From contig SADC01000876.1 of assembly GCA_004194705.1 (NCBI GenBank), positions 62,001 through 126,000 of the forward strand: 64,000 bases of DNA. Reading direction: 5' to 3'. Of this stretch, positions 23,346 through 35,282 are shown in pieces. The notes beneath the pieces are model-generated. The model searched no databases. It was not told the DNA's origin and saw only the letters and a program-made list of their open reading frames with translations. Position 1 is the first letter of the stretch. Every line of letters begins with the position of its first letter. The stretch comes from Ditylenchus dipsaci. Taxonomy: Eukaryota; Nematoda; Chromadorea; Rhabditida; Anguinidae. A program made the position numbers and the translations under genes.

Positions 23346-23651
23346 CCTTATGTGAAAATTTTAATCAAATTTGACAGAAAGATAGATAAGAGCAACTTTT
23401 CCTTACCACACACACTACCGATTTACCCCAGCAAATTTTAAAACACGGGTTTTTATATTGATATTTAGGTTGGTCTCACGACGAATAAATTTTCGGAGTA
23501 CATAACCTGCACGAATTTTCTCATTTCCATTTCATTTTTGGAAAATTGCGGTTGCATTTTTCTTTTGCTGATTTTTAAATTTTTGCGGTTCGATTGGACC
23601 TACGAGTTTTAACCGACTGTATCTTGTTTTATTCTGTCAGCTGAGCTTACA

Positions 23652-23895
23652 ATGTCTTCAGTATGAAGTACTTCAAGAAGTAGGGTGACAAGGCCATATG
23701 CGTCTGCGGTGATGACATCAAGCTAAGCCAGAAGGGATCCACAACACGTTCTGCAGTTCACCTCAGTTCTGCAAGGTATACATTCTTATATAACACAATT
23801 GAATACATCAATTTTACCGATTTATTATAGGCACAAGGAAGCAATGGGAAAAAGAAGCGGGACTAAGCGCGCCAAAAAAGGTCTAGATGGAAGCG
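23652..23895 (+). pseudogene. BED zinc-finger fragment of a hAT transposase
   Basis: Reads KAICVCGDDIKLSQKGSTTR then AVHLS, an intron (GTATAC...TTATAG), and RHKEAMGK. This is the BED pattern (C..C, GSTT, L..H....H). A stop precedes the finger and no catalytic region follows, so it is a relic. Confidence 0.5.
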
Positions 23896-24046
23896 ATCGC
23901 AGCTCTTCTCAGTCCAAACTACTCGAAGCAGCAGAGCCCTCCAGACCACTCCATCCAGAGTGACCAAACCAAGTGGTCGACCACCTGTAGCAAAAAATTT
24001 TTTTACTTTTTCTGGTTCAAAAACCTGTTTTCTGGATTGATTCGTA

Positions 24047-25268
24047 CAGTCGACTCTCGTTTATCTGACACCCCAGTTAACTGACACCCTCGGTTATCTG
24101 ACACCCTGTAGGTGGTTTGATTGACCAGCAGTCAAACTTAATAAATCAACACCCCAGTTAACTGACACCTCGTTTATCTGACACCCTGAGGCTGGTCCCG
24201 ACAAAGACAAATTCTCTCGTTTAACTGACACCCCTTATTTTTTGCTTGAATTTTTCAAAAATTTCACAAAATCAGCGCCTAAATTATTACATTTTTTGGA
24301 TAATATTTATTTTTGGCCATAGAATATTTGTTTTGGCCATAGATTTTGAATGGCTATAAAATTCTTCTTTTTGGCCATAGAATTATTGACGCTAGTAGCG
24401 AATACCCCCCCCCAACGATTTTCACTTTTTTTACTTTAGTAAAAAGTACCCAAATTTATGTCCCAGACCCCGGAAAATGTGCGCAAACTCTTCATTAGTC
24501 TGAACTTCCGTACGCTGGCCTACCCCCAAGCCTAAGGCTAAGCCTAAACTTGTTGTTTGCAAGGGTAGTTACAGCAATTTTTAAAGGTCGGATGCTTGGG
24601 GGGGGGGTATTCGCTACTAGCGCCGAATTATTCTCTTTAGTCATAGATTCTTTTTGGCCGTACTCGCTCAAAATCATGTTTCAACCACTTTTTGAGATTT
24701 TATTGTGTCTGAAATATGCTGTGAAAATGTTTTCAAGGTGCAAACAACACGTTTTCGAGAGAATTTTCCTGGTAAAAATTATGCTTTTTGTCTTGAGCAG
24801 CTAATAGTCAAAAAAATTTACCAAATTTTTTCTCTCAAAAAAGTGCTGTTTGCACCCTGAAAACATTTTCGCAGCATGTTTCAGACACAATAACATCTCA
24901 AAACGTGGTCAAAACAAGAATTTGAGCGAGTACGGCCAAAGAAGAAGAAATCTATGGCCGAAAACAAGAATTCTATTATTAAAAAAGTACCACGCTTTGT
25001 CTTTTCTCCTGTCGTGTTTTCTGTTCATTTTGCTCATGTTTGAAGTCCGCGTTATTTTACGCTCCTCATTTTTCGTTTTATATGAGCGCCCTAAAGCAAA
25101 AGCCTGGTTGTTGGTTGTTTGAAGAAATTGAAAAACTCGGTTTACTGACACCTTAGCCTTGAATTGGATTTATTACCTCGTTTATCTGAGATTCCAGTTA
25201 TCTAGCACCTCGTTTATCTGACACCCTACGGCTGGTCCCCTGGGTGTCAGATAAACGAGAGTCGACTG
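24047..25268. mobile_element. pogo-like element with repeated GTTTATCTGACACCC units
   Basis: Inverted ends CAGTCGACTCTCGTTTATCT flanked by TA on both sides (24045, 25269). Both arms carry several GTTTATCTGACACCC/GTTAACTGACACCCC repeats. The core contains TTTTTGGCCATAGAAT repeat arms (24300-24380, 24650, 24945) and the 24388-24624 element. No transposase. Confidence 0.75.
24388..24624. mobile_element. GGCGCTAGTAG-TIR element
   Basis: Inverted ends GACGCTAGTAGCGAATACCC / GGCGCTAGTAGCGAATACCC with an exact 8-bp duplication GAATTATT (24380-24387, 24625-24632). The interior contains AAGCCTAAGGCTAAGCCTAA at 24529-24548, resembling TTAGGC telomere units. Confidence 0.8.
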
Positions 25269-25449
25269 TATTGGGTAATAATTGATTTCACCGAAACTCG
25301 CTTTTACCATAATTCAAAAAATACCCGAGAAAACAGAATTTTACCACTATCAAACCATTTTCAGCACGCCCGAATCAATCCAGAAAACCGGGTTAGTAAC
25401 ACAAAAAGTAAAAAAAAATCGCTCCAAGTTGACGTCCACTTGGTTGTAC

Positions 25450-25640
25450 CCTACAGGGGCTCGGAGTACCATCCAGATGGTTGGAGCAGTATCCAGGTGG
25501 TTTAGGTACCATGAGGTGGTTAGAGCCTGTGGATGATGTGAGCACAATTCAAATGGTTTGGACACTATCCAGATGGTTCAGGTACTATACAGGTGGTTTG
25601 GTTAGTTTGGTAGTATACAGGTGGATGATACACTGCTTAC
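25450..25640 (+). repeat. Degenerate ~19-bp tandem repeat
   Basis: Imperfect units of the form GGTACTATCCAGGTGGTT. Similar but weaker repeats are at 44200-44400 and 56590-56800 in the opposite sense. Confidence 0.6.
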
Positions 25641-25860
25641 CCTACATACTTGAAAGCAATTTACAAATATTCATACAGCAGTTTTTAGTCGAAAAACCGC
25701 TTATTTTGCATAAGCCTATATTGAAAACCGTCTATTTTAAAGACATTTATATTTTGAAAACCGTATATTTTGAAAAGCCGTTGTATTCTGAATACGTCTA
25801 TTTTTCCAACCTCTATTTTGTAATGACGATACCACCGCATCAACAAGTATGGTCCTTTAA

Positions 25861-26096
25861 AGGACCATGGTTTTTGCGCGCAGCGGTTGTCCCACGCCAA
25901 TTCAAATTTTTTTTCTTAACCATTGAACTTCTGTACGGATTTTTCAACTTAGTTTTTAACAAAACTATGCCTAAAATAAAATTCTAGGCCTTGTTTTGTT
26001 AGAAACCAAGTTGAAAAATCCGTACAGAAGTTTAATGGTCAGAAAAAATTATCAATTGGCTAGGGACAACCGCTGCTCGCAAAAACAACGGTCTTT
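25861..26096. mobile_element. TTAA-flanked MITE (AGGACCATGG family)
   Basis: TTAA at 25857 and 26097; ends AGGACCATGGTTTTTGCG mirrored with some divergence. Same family as 12159-12390. 26100-26700 holds only short related fragments. Confidence 0.7.
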
Positions 26097-26559
26097 TTAA
26101 TTATGTGTTTACCCCTTAAATTCAAATTTTGAACAAAATATGTGTTTACCTCCTTAAAATATGTATTTACCTTCTCAAATTATGTGTTTAGCTCCTGAAA
26201 TTTAAAATTTTCAGTAAATTTTATGGGGTTTCAAATTTTATAGTCAAAAAATGACTTGGATCGCTCAGAATCGCACCGCGGAGGTGCCAGAAACCCTGAA
26301 AGTTGGTTTTTTGGGGGTTTACTAAAGAGGGTAAACTTTTTGCGAAAAAGTGATTTGCCGGATCATAATTCCAGTCCCATGGGCTTAATCGCTGAGAATT
26401 TCACCCTGAACTATTCTCAACCATCTCAAACAACCCTAAACCATCCGAAACTGCTCCAAACCAGTATCTAACTAATTTTTGCCCATTCATCTCTAACTTC
26501 CTTGTCATCTCTAACTCTCCCCGAAGGGAATGCAGGGGCATAGTTGCACGCGAAAAAAA

Positions 26560-27065
26560 ATCGGCGCCGGGCGCGGAACGGGCGCCGGCACCTTAAAAAA
26601 TCGGCGCCGAGCGCCGAAATTGGTGCCGAGCTTTGAATAAGTGAATTATACACTAGTAAACGATTCAAGTTTTTTATTTTACTTCTGCTTCATATTATTA
26701 GTAATCAATCGAATCTCGATTATAAATTAAAATGGATTTGCTTTTTAAGAGAATGTTCTACTTGAATTTTTCTTATTTGAACCAAGATATAAAAAGAGAA
26801 AACTGTGGAAACATTAGGCACCGGGTACCAACCGGGCGCCGGCTGTAGTAAAATCGGCGATTTCCCTCAAATTTCCAATTTGCACACCGGCGCGTCCGTG
26901 GTATGGCAGGGGGTGCAAGCACATATGGCAGGGGGAATCTCGATTATAAATTAAAATGGATTGCTTTTTAAGAAATGTTTCCTGTTCTACTTGAATTTTC
27001 TTCTATTTGAACCAAGATTATAGAAAACTGTATTAGCACCGGGTGCTGTAGTAAAATCGGCGCCT
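26560..27065 (+). repeat. Tandem duplication with GGCGCCG-rich spacers
   Basis: ATCTCGATTATAAATTAAAA begins two similar ~140-bp blocks (26711, 26937). Each runs through GAACCAAGAT to GTAGTAAAATCGGCG. G/C-rich AAAATCGGCGCCG motifs occur at 26569, 26598 and 27053. Unlike its A/T-rich surroundings. Confidence 0.6.
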
Positions 27066-27326
27066 CAATTTTTATTTCGTCCGTGCAAGTTCTGATAGAT
27101 AGGCACATTGTCCAGAATAGACGCTTAAAAGGTTCCTGTGAACTCTTTCTATTCCTGTTGTTCTTAGAGACCACAAGACCAAAAATTCCATCTCTTGTAA
27201 AATGTTTATTACAACTTTAAAAATCAACAACAATATACTTTCCATCATCCAATCAACAAAATAGGCACTATACACTCAACAAAACACACAATAATATTCT
27301 GCAACACAGACATTTCTAAAATTGGT

Positions 27327-30300
27327 CTATTTTTCAGTTTTTTTGCGCTTTCTCTTGCTCGTAGAAGGCTGATTGCCACCAAACACTTTAAGCCGTTCTT
27401 TTAAATCCTCCAAATCCAACTCTGGCTTTCTACGAATCGGATCAATAGAGAATGGCATGAAAGACGATGATGAGTTCATTGAGTCATCAGTGTTATGCTG
27501 GTCAGGCAGTCGGTTTGCATTTAGGAAATCTTCATCTGGCAAGACAGGGAATTTGTCAATCAACTTTTCCATATGGTTTATCCACATGACACCTTTGATC
27601 TTGGCACCTACAAAATGAAACACGGCGATTTACAACTTCGAAATAACAAAGCAAACATGGTTTCAAGTTTCTTAGATGTTTGGCATTGTTGGCCATTCTT
27701 GTGTGAATATGAAACATCTGACTGCGTGGTCGCTCAAATCGGCACTCAAGCTGGTATGTGGCACCCAATGAATTTTCTTGACAGTCTGATATTTCAATCA
27801 ACTTTGAGCTAGACCTTGCTTTCTTCGGAAACTTTATGTGTGTTATTTGTTCTAGAGGCACCTAAATAAATAGTAGAGTGGAAAAAAATTTATTTGAATG
27901 GATTATATTTGGGCAAGGCAATAAATAGTAGGTTTGCGCACTGGGGTGTCGCTCGAATTTCAGGCCACGAAAAGTTGACGTATTCCAATCTGGATTACGG
28001 ATTTTCAATTATGCCTGAACTGAAATTTCAGCAACCGTACCGAAATCAGTTTCCTTACGGATCCCGGTACGGCACCCAAGGTTATTGTTTACAACTAGAA
28101 AACTGAAATTTGCAGATTTTCGGTTATAGGTAGCGTTGCGGCCAGAGGTTGCGGGCGGTTTTACGGTGCGGTTTTTTCAAAAATTGCGGTTCGCGGTCTA
28201 ACCGCAAAATATAATTGCGATTAAATTTCGGTTTTGCGGCTTTTTTACGTAATTTTTTTACAGTAACTGAGGTGTAGGGTTGTCAAATCGAACGTTCGAT
28301 TTCGAACATTGTTCGAAATGTTCGAGATTTTTTCGAACGTTCGACTTCGAACCGAACGTTCGTTCGAAAATTTCAAACCTCGAACGTTAGTCGAATCGAA
28401 CGTTCGAAAATTTCGAACGTTTGACAACCCTGCTCAGATGTGTACCGCAAGTTCTAAGCAGTGTTGTTTTCTTTACAAATTTTTGTGTACGAAAAATTTT
28501 CATTTTTGTAAACATAAGAAAGCAGAAAATATTGTGTTTTGTTTTTGAACATTTATAAAAATTTAAATTTTCTCATTTTCATTTCTGTACACAAATGAAA
28601 ATAAAAATATCTTTGTTTACGTTTGTGTACACAAATAAAATGTCGAAAAAGTTTGTGTACGTTTGTGTACACAAATCAAAATTTTACAATTTTTGTGTAC
28701 GTTTTTGTACATAAATAAAAAGTCAAAAAGATTTGTGTAGGTTTATGTACACAAATGAAAACCCTGAAAATTTGTTTATGTTTGTGTACACATGGAAAAA
28801 ATATTTTACACAACACAAAACAACAATGTTTTATTGCATTAACAATGTGTACTATACTAATAAATTACAAAAACATACTTTCTCGGGGATATTTTGCACG
28901 ATAACGAGTCATGTTAGAAGCTCGATCTCATTTGTGGGATTTCAAGAACCGGATAAGAACATAGAGGTTTTACATTCATGCACTTTTATGAGTTTTTTTC
29001 ACCAGTATTTTGCTTTTATTGTGTTGCGCACAATATTTTATCCATGTGCACACAAACATAAACAAAATTTTCAGGGTTTTCATTTGTTTACATGACCCTA
29101 CACAAATCTTTTTGACTTTTTATTTATGTACACAAACGTACACAAACATTTTCTGATTTTCATTTGTGTACAGGAATGAAAATGAGAAAATTTAAATTTT
29201 TATAAATGTTCAAAAACAAAAACTCGAATTCTTTTGTGTACATTTGTTTACAAAAATGTAACCGCAACACAAAACATTTGAGCGTTTACATGTGTACACA
29301 AAACATCACTGGTTCTAAGGGCTAATGAGTGTAAAGAGAAATGAGAATGCTACAAAATTTGGCTTTGTTCGATTCATTGTTTTCATGGCATATTGCGTTC
29401 TTTGCATGATTTTCTTTTTAACACTTAATTAACACTTAACTTCTTTTTAACACTTAAAAGGCGTTTTGTAACAATGCGAGCGTTTTGTTCAGAATTTCAC
29501 GCTGAACAAGATAGGAGAAAAAAATTCTCTGAAAAAGTGCTACTATAGGTTCGTTTCAAGGATCGATTGTATGAAATCGGAGAGTTCCGGGTTGTTTCAG
29601 TTATTTGATTGTATTTTTTCATACGAGAGTAATTTCGCGCACCTGAAACACTTATCTGGTGCAGAATTAAACGAGCTTTCAAATAAATACCAGGTCACTC
29701 GGGTAGGTGACCGTATAACATGCAAAATATTAGCATTTTTCAAAAAAATTATAAAATACAAAATTCATTTCCTTTTTATTAGCATGGAAAAATTGTTAAT
29801 ATCACCGTTCATTTTTCAGTACTTGATTGTAACAGAAAGCGCATAAACTGCACATCATTTGATACCAAAACAAGACAGAAAGTCCTGAGAAGAGATAGTC
29901 CAGAAATCAAAAAATTCCTTGATGCATTTGCTTTTTACGGGTTATTTCTGGCGTTCTGGCGTTCTGTATTTTCACGTTTTTTATATTTGGGACGCGCTAT
30001 AAAGCCCTTCTCAGCGTTAAATAGCCTAAATTTACAAAAAAAAATTTGTCTAAAAGTCATACAAAATACAGAACGCCACAAAAGGCGCGAATTTGAAATA
30101 ACCCGTAAACAGCCGACGCACCAAAAAATTTGGTGATTTTGAACTACTTTCTCTCAGAACTTGCTGCCTTGTTTGGTATCAAAAGGATGTGCAGTTTCTG
30201 CGATTTCTGTTACAATCAAGTACTGAAAAAAACGGTGATATCAACAATTTTTCGATCCTATAAAAAAGAACTGAATTTTTTATTTCAAATTTCTTTTGAA

Positions 30301-33300
30301 AAGTGCTAATATTTTGCATGTTATACCGTCACTAACCCGAGTAAATTTGTATTCATTTGAAAACTCGTTAAATTCTGCATAAGATAAGTGTTTCACCTAC
30401 GTGGAATTGATGTCTTATATTCAAATACAACCAAATAAAAAAAAGTGACTCCAAACCGTTTCATATCATACAATCAACCCGTGAGGGTTCCATGGAAAGA
30501 GCACTTTTCATAGAATTTTTTTCTCCTATCTTTTTCAGCGTGAAATTCTAAAAGAGACGCTCGAATTGGTACAAACAGCCTTTTAATTGTTAATAAGAAT
30601 TCTTTTAACACGGGAACGGCTGTACGTCTTGATGGTATGTCCTTGTGCAGAATTTCACGCTGAGCAAGATGCTGAAAAAAAAATTGAAAAAGGATAACTC
30701 TACGGTGGTCAGCAACCTTTGTAAACCATCAATGTTACAATTTTTGCCTATGCCACTTCAAAGAGGTAAAACATGCCACTTTTTTAATACATTTTTTATA
30801 TCTCATGTGCAAAAGAAAGCGCAGATTGCGAGCTTTCAAATGACATATCGTGGAGGTATTTATGACAATAATATGAAATTTTTTTGGCTTACAGAACCAT
30901 TGATGTTCATACAAAAATATGTAGAAAAAAGTGTGGAAACGCCGTTTTTAAGTTAATGGTTGATACTTTTCGACATAGCAAGAAAAACTGCACCAGATAG
31001 TGATTTAAAGTCATCTGCAACCAGGCTTTTTGGGTGTTTAGCGAACCTTCAAAAGTAAATACCACAAGTATTTCAGAATCACTGTCAAATTTCAAATTCC
31101 GCTCGAGACAAAAATCATTTGAAATGTGAAAATTTTGAATTTAAATGGGTTTTGTCTCAAGCGGAATTTGAAATTTGACAGTAATCGTGTTAATCAGAGG
31201 ACAGTTTCTCAAGTAAATCGACCATGTTGAACACGAATCAGGTGTCAGAATTTCAGATTTATGTAGCGAAATTGAACTTTCAGGTCAAGATGTGTTTTGG
31301 TATATGCTTTTTCATATGATTGTCATAAATACCTCCACGATATGTCATTTGAAAGCTCGCGATCTGCGCTTTCTTTTGAACATAAAAAATATATTAAAAA
31401 GTGGCATGTTTTACCTCTTTGAAGTGGCATAAGCAAAAATCGTAACATTGATGGTTTACAAATGCCGCTGACCACCGTAGAGTTACTCTTTTTCAACTTT
31501 TTTTTCACCATCGTGCTCAGCGTGAGGACATACCATGAAGACCTACAGCCGTTCCCGTTTTAAACTGGCCAAAGTTAACTGTTGGTGTTTTGAGAACAGT
31601 TTTTCGAGATGCGGTTAACCGCGGTTTTTCGTTTCAGTGCGGGTGGTTTTGCGTTTCCGGTTTTTCAATAATTAGTGGTGCGGTTTTAGCCGCGGCTCAA
31701 CACTTAAAAGGCGTTTTGTAACAATGCAAACGTTTTGTTCAGAATTTCACGCTGAAAAAGGTAGGAGAAAAAAATTTCTCTGAAAGAGTGCTACTAGAGG
31801 TTCGTTTCAGGATCGATTTTATGAAATTGGAGAGTTCCGGGTTGTTTCAGCTATTTGATTGTATTTTTTTATACGAGAGTAATTTCGCGCACCTGAAACA
31901 CTTATCTGGTGCAGAATTAAACGAGCTTTCAAATAAATACAAGGTCACTTGAGTAAGTGGCCGTATAACAAGCGAAATATTAGCACTTTTCAAAAAATTT
32001 ATAAAATGCAAAATTCAGTTTCTTTTTATCAGGATCGAAAAATTGTTGATATTACCGTTTTTTTCAGTACTTGATTGTAGCAGAAAGCGCAGAAAATGCA
32101 CATCATTTCGATACCAAAACAACACACCAAGTCTTGGGAAAAGTAGTCCGAAAATCAACAAATTTCTTCGAGCTCAGTCTTTTCCCGAGTCAATTCGCGC
32201 CTTTTATGGCATTCTGTATTTTCATGACTTTTAGAAAGAATTTTTTTTTGTAAATTTATGCCATTCAACATTGAGACAGGGCACTTGTTGGGTTGAGGCG
32301 GGTTGAGGCGCGAATTGACTCGGGAAAAGACTGAGCTCGAAGAAATTTGTTGATTTTCGGACTACTTTTCCCAAGACTTGGTGTGTTGTTTTGGTATCGA
32401 AATGATGTGCATTTTCTGCGCTTTCTGCTACAATCAAGTACTGAAAAAACGGTAATATCAACAATTTTTCGATCCTGATAAAAAGAAACTGAATTTTGCA
32501 TTTTATAAATTTTTCGAAAAATGCTAATATTTTGCTTGTTATACGGCCACTTACCCGAGTGATCTTGTACTTTTTTGAAAGCTCGTTTAATTCTGCACCA
32601 GATAAGTGTTTCAGGTGCGCGAAATTACTGTCGTATGAAAAAGTACAATCAAATAACTGAAACAACCCGGAACTCCCCGATTTCATACAATCGATCCCTG
32701 AAACGAACCTATAGTAGCACTTTTTCAGAGAAATTTTTTCCCCTATCTTTTTCAGCGGGAAATTCTGAACAAAACGCTCGCATTGTTACAAACCGCCTTT
32801 TAAGTGTTAACCGAACGCAACATTAATTATAGGCCGTCCGGAATAAAGGCTGGACCGGATCTACCGGTCCTATTTTTAACAATTGGATATGGGTGTTAAA
32901 TTTTTTGTTATTATGGGACTGTTTAGAGATCTGATGGGGTTCTGCGACTCTTCAAAGAATACATTTCTAAAATCAGAACAAAAATAGAGACATGATCAAA
33001 AAACTGACCTCTGTGGGCTTGCGAACTAACCACACATCATAGTCATCATCTTGTTCCTCATCCAGTGCTCAACTGGTACCGAAGCTTTCGAAATACCATT
33101 GAGCCTCGGGGTCCCATTCATGTGCGAATTAAACGATGAAAATGCTGTTGGTGGCACTGTGAAGTGGTGATCCTCCAAAACTTCATGCTTGATCCGCTTA
33201 ATTTTTTTTCGGTGGCTGGATGACTGACTGTCTGGTCATTTGGTGCGGGAGCATTCGCACCACCTTTGCTCTCCGAACTTAAGCTTCTTTTTCTCTTCCC

Positions 33301-33303
33301 CAT
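27327..33303 (-). CDS. Lys-rich-tailed protein, possible RPA34/PAF49-like Pol I subunit
   Basis: Three exons. Exon 1 (33009-33303) starts MGKRKRSLSSESKGGANAPA and ends DEEQDDDYDVWLVRKPTE at a GTCAGT donor. Exon 2 starts 27861 (VPLEQITHIKFPKKARSSSK...); its donor was not placed. Exon 3 (27327-27607) runs AKIKGVMWINHMEKLIDKFP ... DLEDLKERLKVFGGN to a basic tail TSKRKRKKTEK. Two one-base losses in exon 1 (A-run at 33202, and about 33062) restore 297 nt, 99 codons. A DVWLVRKP block followed by a beta-rich middle and a Lys-rich tail is reminiscent of RPA34/PAF49, but similarity is thin and this is only a suggestion. The 5.1 kb intron is packed with fold-backs. Conservation against the paralogue at 21883-23217 argues for real coding. 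Confidence 0.7.
28275..28431. mobile_element. Small hAT-like MITE (AGGGTTGTCAAA ends)
   Basis: TAGGGTTGTCAAA mirrored by TTTGACAACCCTG, filled with CGAACGTTCGAAAATTTCG repeats. The ends fit the CAGGG-type hAT style. The target duplication is not clear. Adjacent GCGGTT-rich sequence (28130-28250) has a counterpart at 31600-31690. Confidence 0.6.
28459..29311. mobile_element. hAT-type fold-back built of TTTGTGTACACAAA repeats
   Basis: Ends CAGTGTTGTTTTCTTTACA and, in reverse, CAGTGATGTTTTGTGTACA; exact 8-bp duplication GTTCTAAG (28451-28458, 29312-29319). Arms hold many TTTGTGTACACAAATGAAAA-like units. Open frames in it are repeat artefacts. Confidence 0.8.
29449..30592. repeat. 1.1 kb fold-back P1
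   Basis: Long inverted arms start CACTTAAAAGGCGTTTTGTA and include CAGAATTTCACGCTGAACAA, GAGAGTTCCGGGTTGTTTCA and ACACTTATCTGGTGCAGAA. Copy P2 is at 31699-32809. Apparent open frames occur in mirrored pairs, as expected from palindromes. Confidence 0.75.
30610..31558. repeat. Fold-back P3 (ACGGGAACGGCTGTA ends)
   Basis: Inverted ends ACGGGAACGGCTGTACGTCT and GGACATACCATGAAGACCTA...GTTCCCGT. Arms include CAGAATTTCACGCTGAGCAA and GTGGCATGTTTTACCTCTTT. A second inner palindrome is centred near 31130. It lies between P1 and P2. Confidence 0.7.
31699..32809. repeat. 1.1 kb fold-back P2
   Basis: Same family as P1, with closely similar arms (AACACTTAAAAGGCGTTTTG, GAGAGTTCCGGGTTGTTTCA). All three palindromes sit in intron 1 of the 27327-33303 gene. 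Confidence 0.75.
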
Positions 33304-33636
33304 TTTATCTAAAAAAGCTGTTTCAAAACTTAAAGTCACTATTATAGAAAGACCACTGAAATGAATGTGTGGTTTATTACAACCAAGAAAAAGTAGTTCG
33401 AAGAAGGTCAAACACAAGCTGGCAAATCAATTAAACCATTTATTATGTCAATTATACATATAAAAAATCAAACGAATTTCCCCGTCAAGATGGACGAACT
33501 AATTTTAGGGGAATTCAATTGGTAAAGGAACGTTTTGTCCATTTTAGGACAAATGTCCAAAAATGAGCAAAACGGTAATTTCGCCTTGGTCCCCCTGTTG
33601 ATTTTTTTTTGCAAATTTTCATTTTCGTCTTGTGTA

Positions 33637-34530
33637 CAGGGTTCGTAGATCGAAAATCGCAAAAGCAGGATTCTGATTTCAAAAAGCAGGATTTAGTACA
33701 AAAATTTTTGGCGAAAGCAGGACAACAAATCCAGACAGCAATAATTTCTTTATTCAACCAATTCAACAACCAGAATCAACAAATCACAAAACCGGATCAA
33801 TATTTTTCGCTACTTTGGGCTTCCTTGAGCAAATCCTTGTTTCGGAGAAAGTAGTCGAAAGCCTCCTCACATTGCAAGGGAGCACACTTGATAGAGACGA
33901 GTGCATTGACAGTGGAAACTTGTAGTCGATTCCTCTCATCAGTCCAAATTCTTTTGACCAGCGAGAAGACGGTTTCACAATACGCGTTCGAAGGGAAGGG
34001 ACTTAGAAGAGCTCGGACGACCTTCTTCAATTCCAGCATGCCATTGCTCTTGAAGAGGACGATCCACTTCTCTAGAGACGAAAGACTTTGAAAGACATCC
34101 CTTTTGTTGAGCTCCCTGATGTTGATGATCGCCTCAGAAACATCGAGAAAGCACTGATCCGATGAACCTATAAAAATAGAAAAAAGATGCATAAGAAATA
34201 TTTTGTCTTCTTACCTCCAATGAATTTCTTGTATGAAGCGATGATATTACGGTGTGTGAAGTTCTCGCCTAACTCAAGCCAGTCCAAGTGTGTGAGTTCT
34301 TCCAAGGGAGCAGCCCATTTGTCCAAGTATTCCAGAGAGCGACGGTAGAACTCCTAAATCGTACCATTTTACTGATTGATATCTATCTAATGATGGAATA
34401 AACTTACATTGAAAAGCGTGCTTAGCCTATTCCTCCATCCCTAAAATTCCTGCTTTTTCGAAATCAAAAAGCAGGATTTGAACTCAAAAAGCAGGAAATT
34501 CCTGCTAAAGCAGGACATCTACGAACCCTG
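33637..34530. mobile_element. hAT element, internally deleted
   Basis: Inverted ends CAGGGTTCGTAGAT, flanking 8-mers CTTGTGTA / TTTGTGTA (7 of 8). The arms carry AAAAGCAGGATT repeats. The interior retains only the C-terminal part of a transposase on the minus strand. Confidence 0.85.
33797..34353 (-). pseudogene. hAT transposase C-terminal (dimerisation) part
   Basis: Exon 34215-34353 encodes EFYRRSLEYLDKWAAPLEEL and NFTHRNIIASYKKFIG, with a GTAAGA donor. Exon 33797-34167 encodes SSDQCFLDVSEAI ... ELKKVVRALLSPFPSNAYCE then TVFSLVKRIWTDERNRL. The last part matches the hAT dimerisation domain (SN.Y.E..FS......T..RN.L). The frame is open within each exon, but the catalytic DDE region is absent, so the product could not transpose alone. 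Confidence 0.8.
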
Positions 34531-35282
34531 TTTGTGTATCAAAAAAAATTTTCCTAAGATGTTTTCTCTCATTATATAATGAAAAAGGAATATTACGTCC
34601 GTTTTTTTGGAAAAACTTCGTTTTTTTTGGTTTTCGCCATTGTATTTACTCCGTTGGAGCTGATCACTGAGCACCAGAGCAGTGTTCGGAATTTTTGCAA
34701 ATCCGTCGCGGATCCGTTTTGCATTCGGCAAAATCCGTTCGAAATATTTTTTTCAAACGGCAAATTCTAAAATCCGTTTGAAATGCTTTTTGCGAACGGC
34801 AAATTCTAAAATCCAATTGTATAATATCTAAAACAGTTTTTTTGACTAATCTTTACTGTGATTTAGACTCTGTATCCATTGCAGGTCCAGATGGTTGAGG
34901 AGATTTTTTTCCACTCGGTAGCTCCCGGCCCTCTATAGTTTCTGAAACTCGACCAGCCCTCAATCGCCGTCCCCTACTTTTAATATTTTGGTTTTTTATT
35001 GAATTCTAACCAGTCCGGACGGTTATGATTGCGGACCAAACCCCAGAGGAACCAAGCAATAGTAGTGTTTTTGATATCACATAAACAAATTTTTTTGGAA
35101 CTCAAGGAAAGTAGATCTCCGTACAATCAGAATTTCGTGATCGTGCCAGATAGAAGTTATGACCTTTCCATATTTGCTAAATTCTTTGAAACACCCTGTA
35201 AAACTTTCGTTACAAAAAAGTGAAAATTATCTAGACCAATATCAAATAGCCGTAAATATTAGTAAAACATCTCATTAAAAAT
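34531..35282. other. Intergenic, no gene recognised
   Basis: Contains a short tandem run at 34690-34815 (AAATCCGTT with CGGCAAATTCTAAAATCC units). Nothing else was recognised. Confidence 0.5.

Larger units (their letters stand above)
23960..25445. mobile_element. AAGTGG fold-back split by a pogo-like element
   Basis: Left arm 23960-24046 (CCAAACCAAGTGGTCGACCA, CCTGTTTTCTGGATTGATTC) and right arm 25270-25445 (GCCCGAATCAATCCAGAAAA, GACGTCCACTTGG) are the two halves of one fold-back. The 24047-25268 element lies between them. Confidence 0.7.

Noticed and set aside
25481..25987. 168-codon open frame
   Set aside because: It spans the degenerate ~19-bp tandem repeat and a TTAA MITE; low-complexity, no family match.
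28733..29095. 120-codon open frame
   Set aside because: It lies wholly within the hAT-type fold-back made of TTTGTGTACACAAA units.
29571..32686. Similar ~90-150 codon open frames at 29571, 32231 and nearby
   Set aside because: They occur in mirrored pairs because P1 and P2 are palindromes; no domain recognised.
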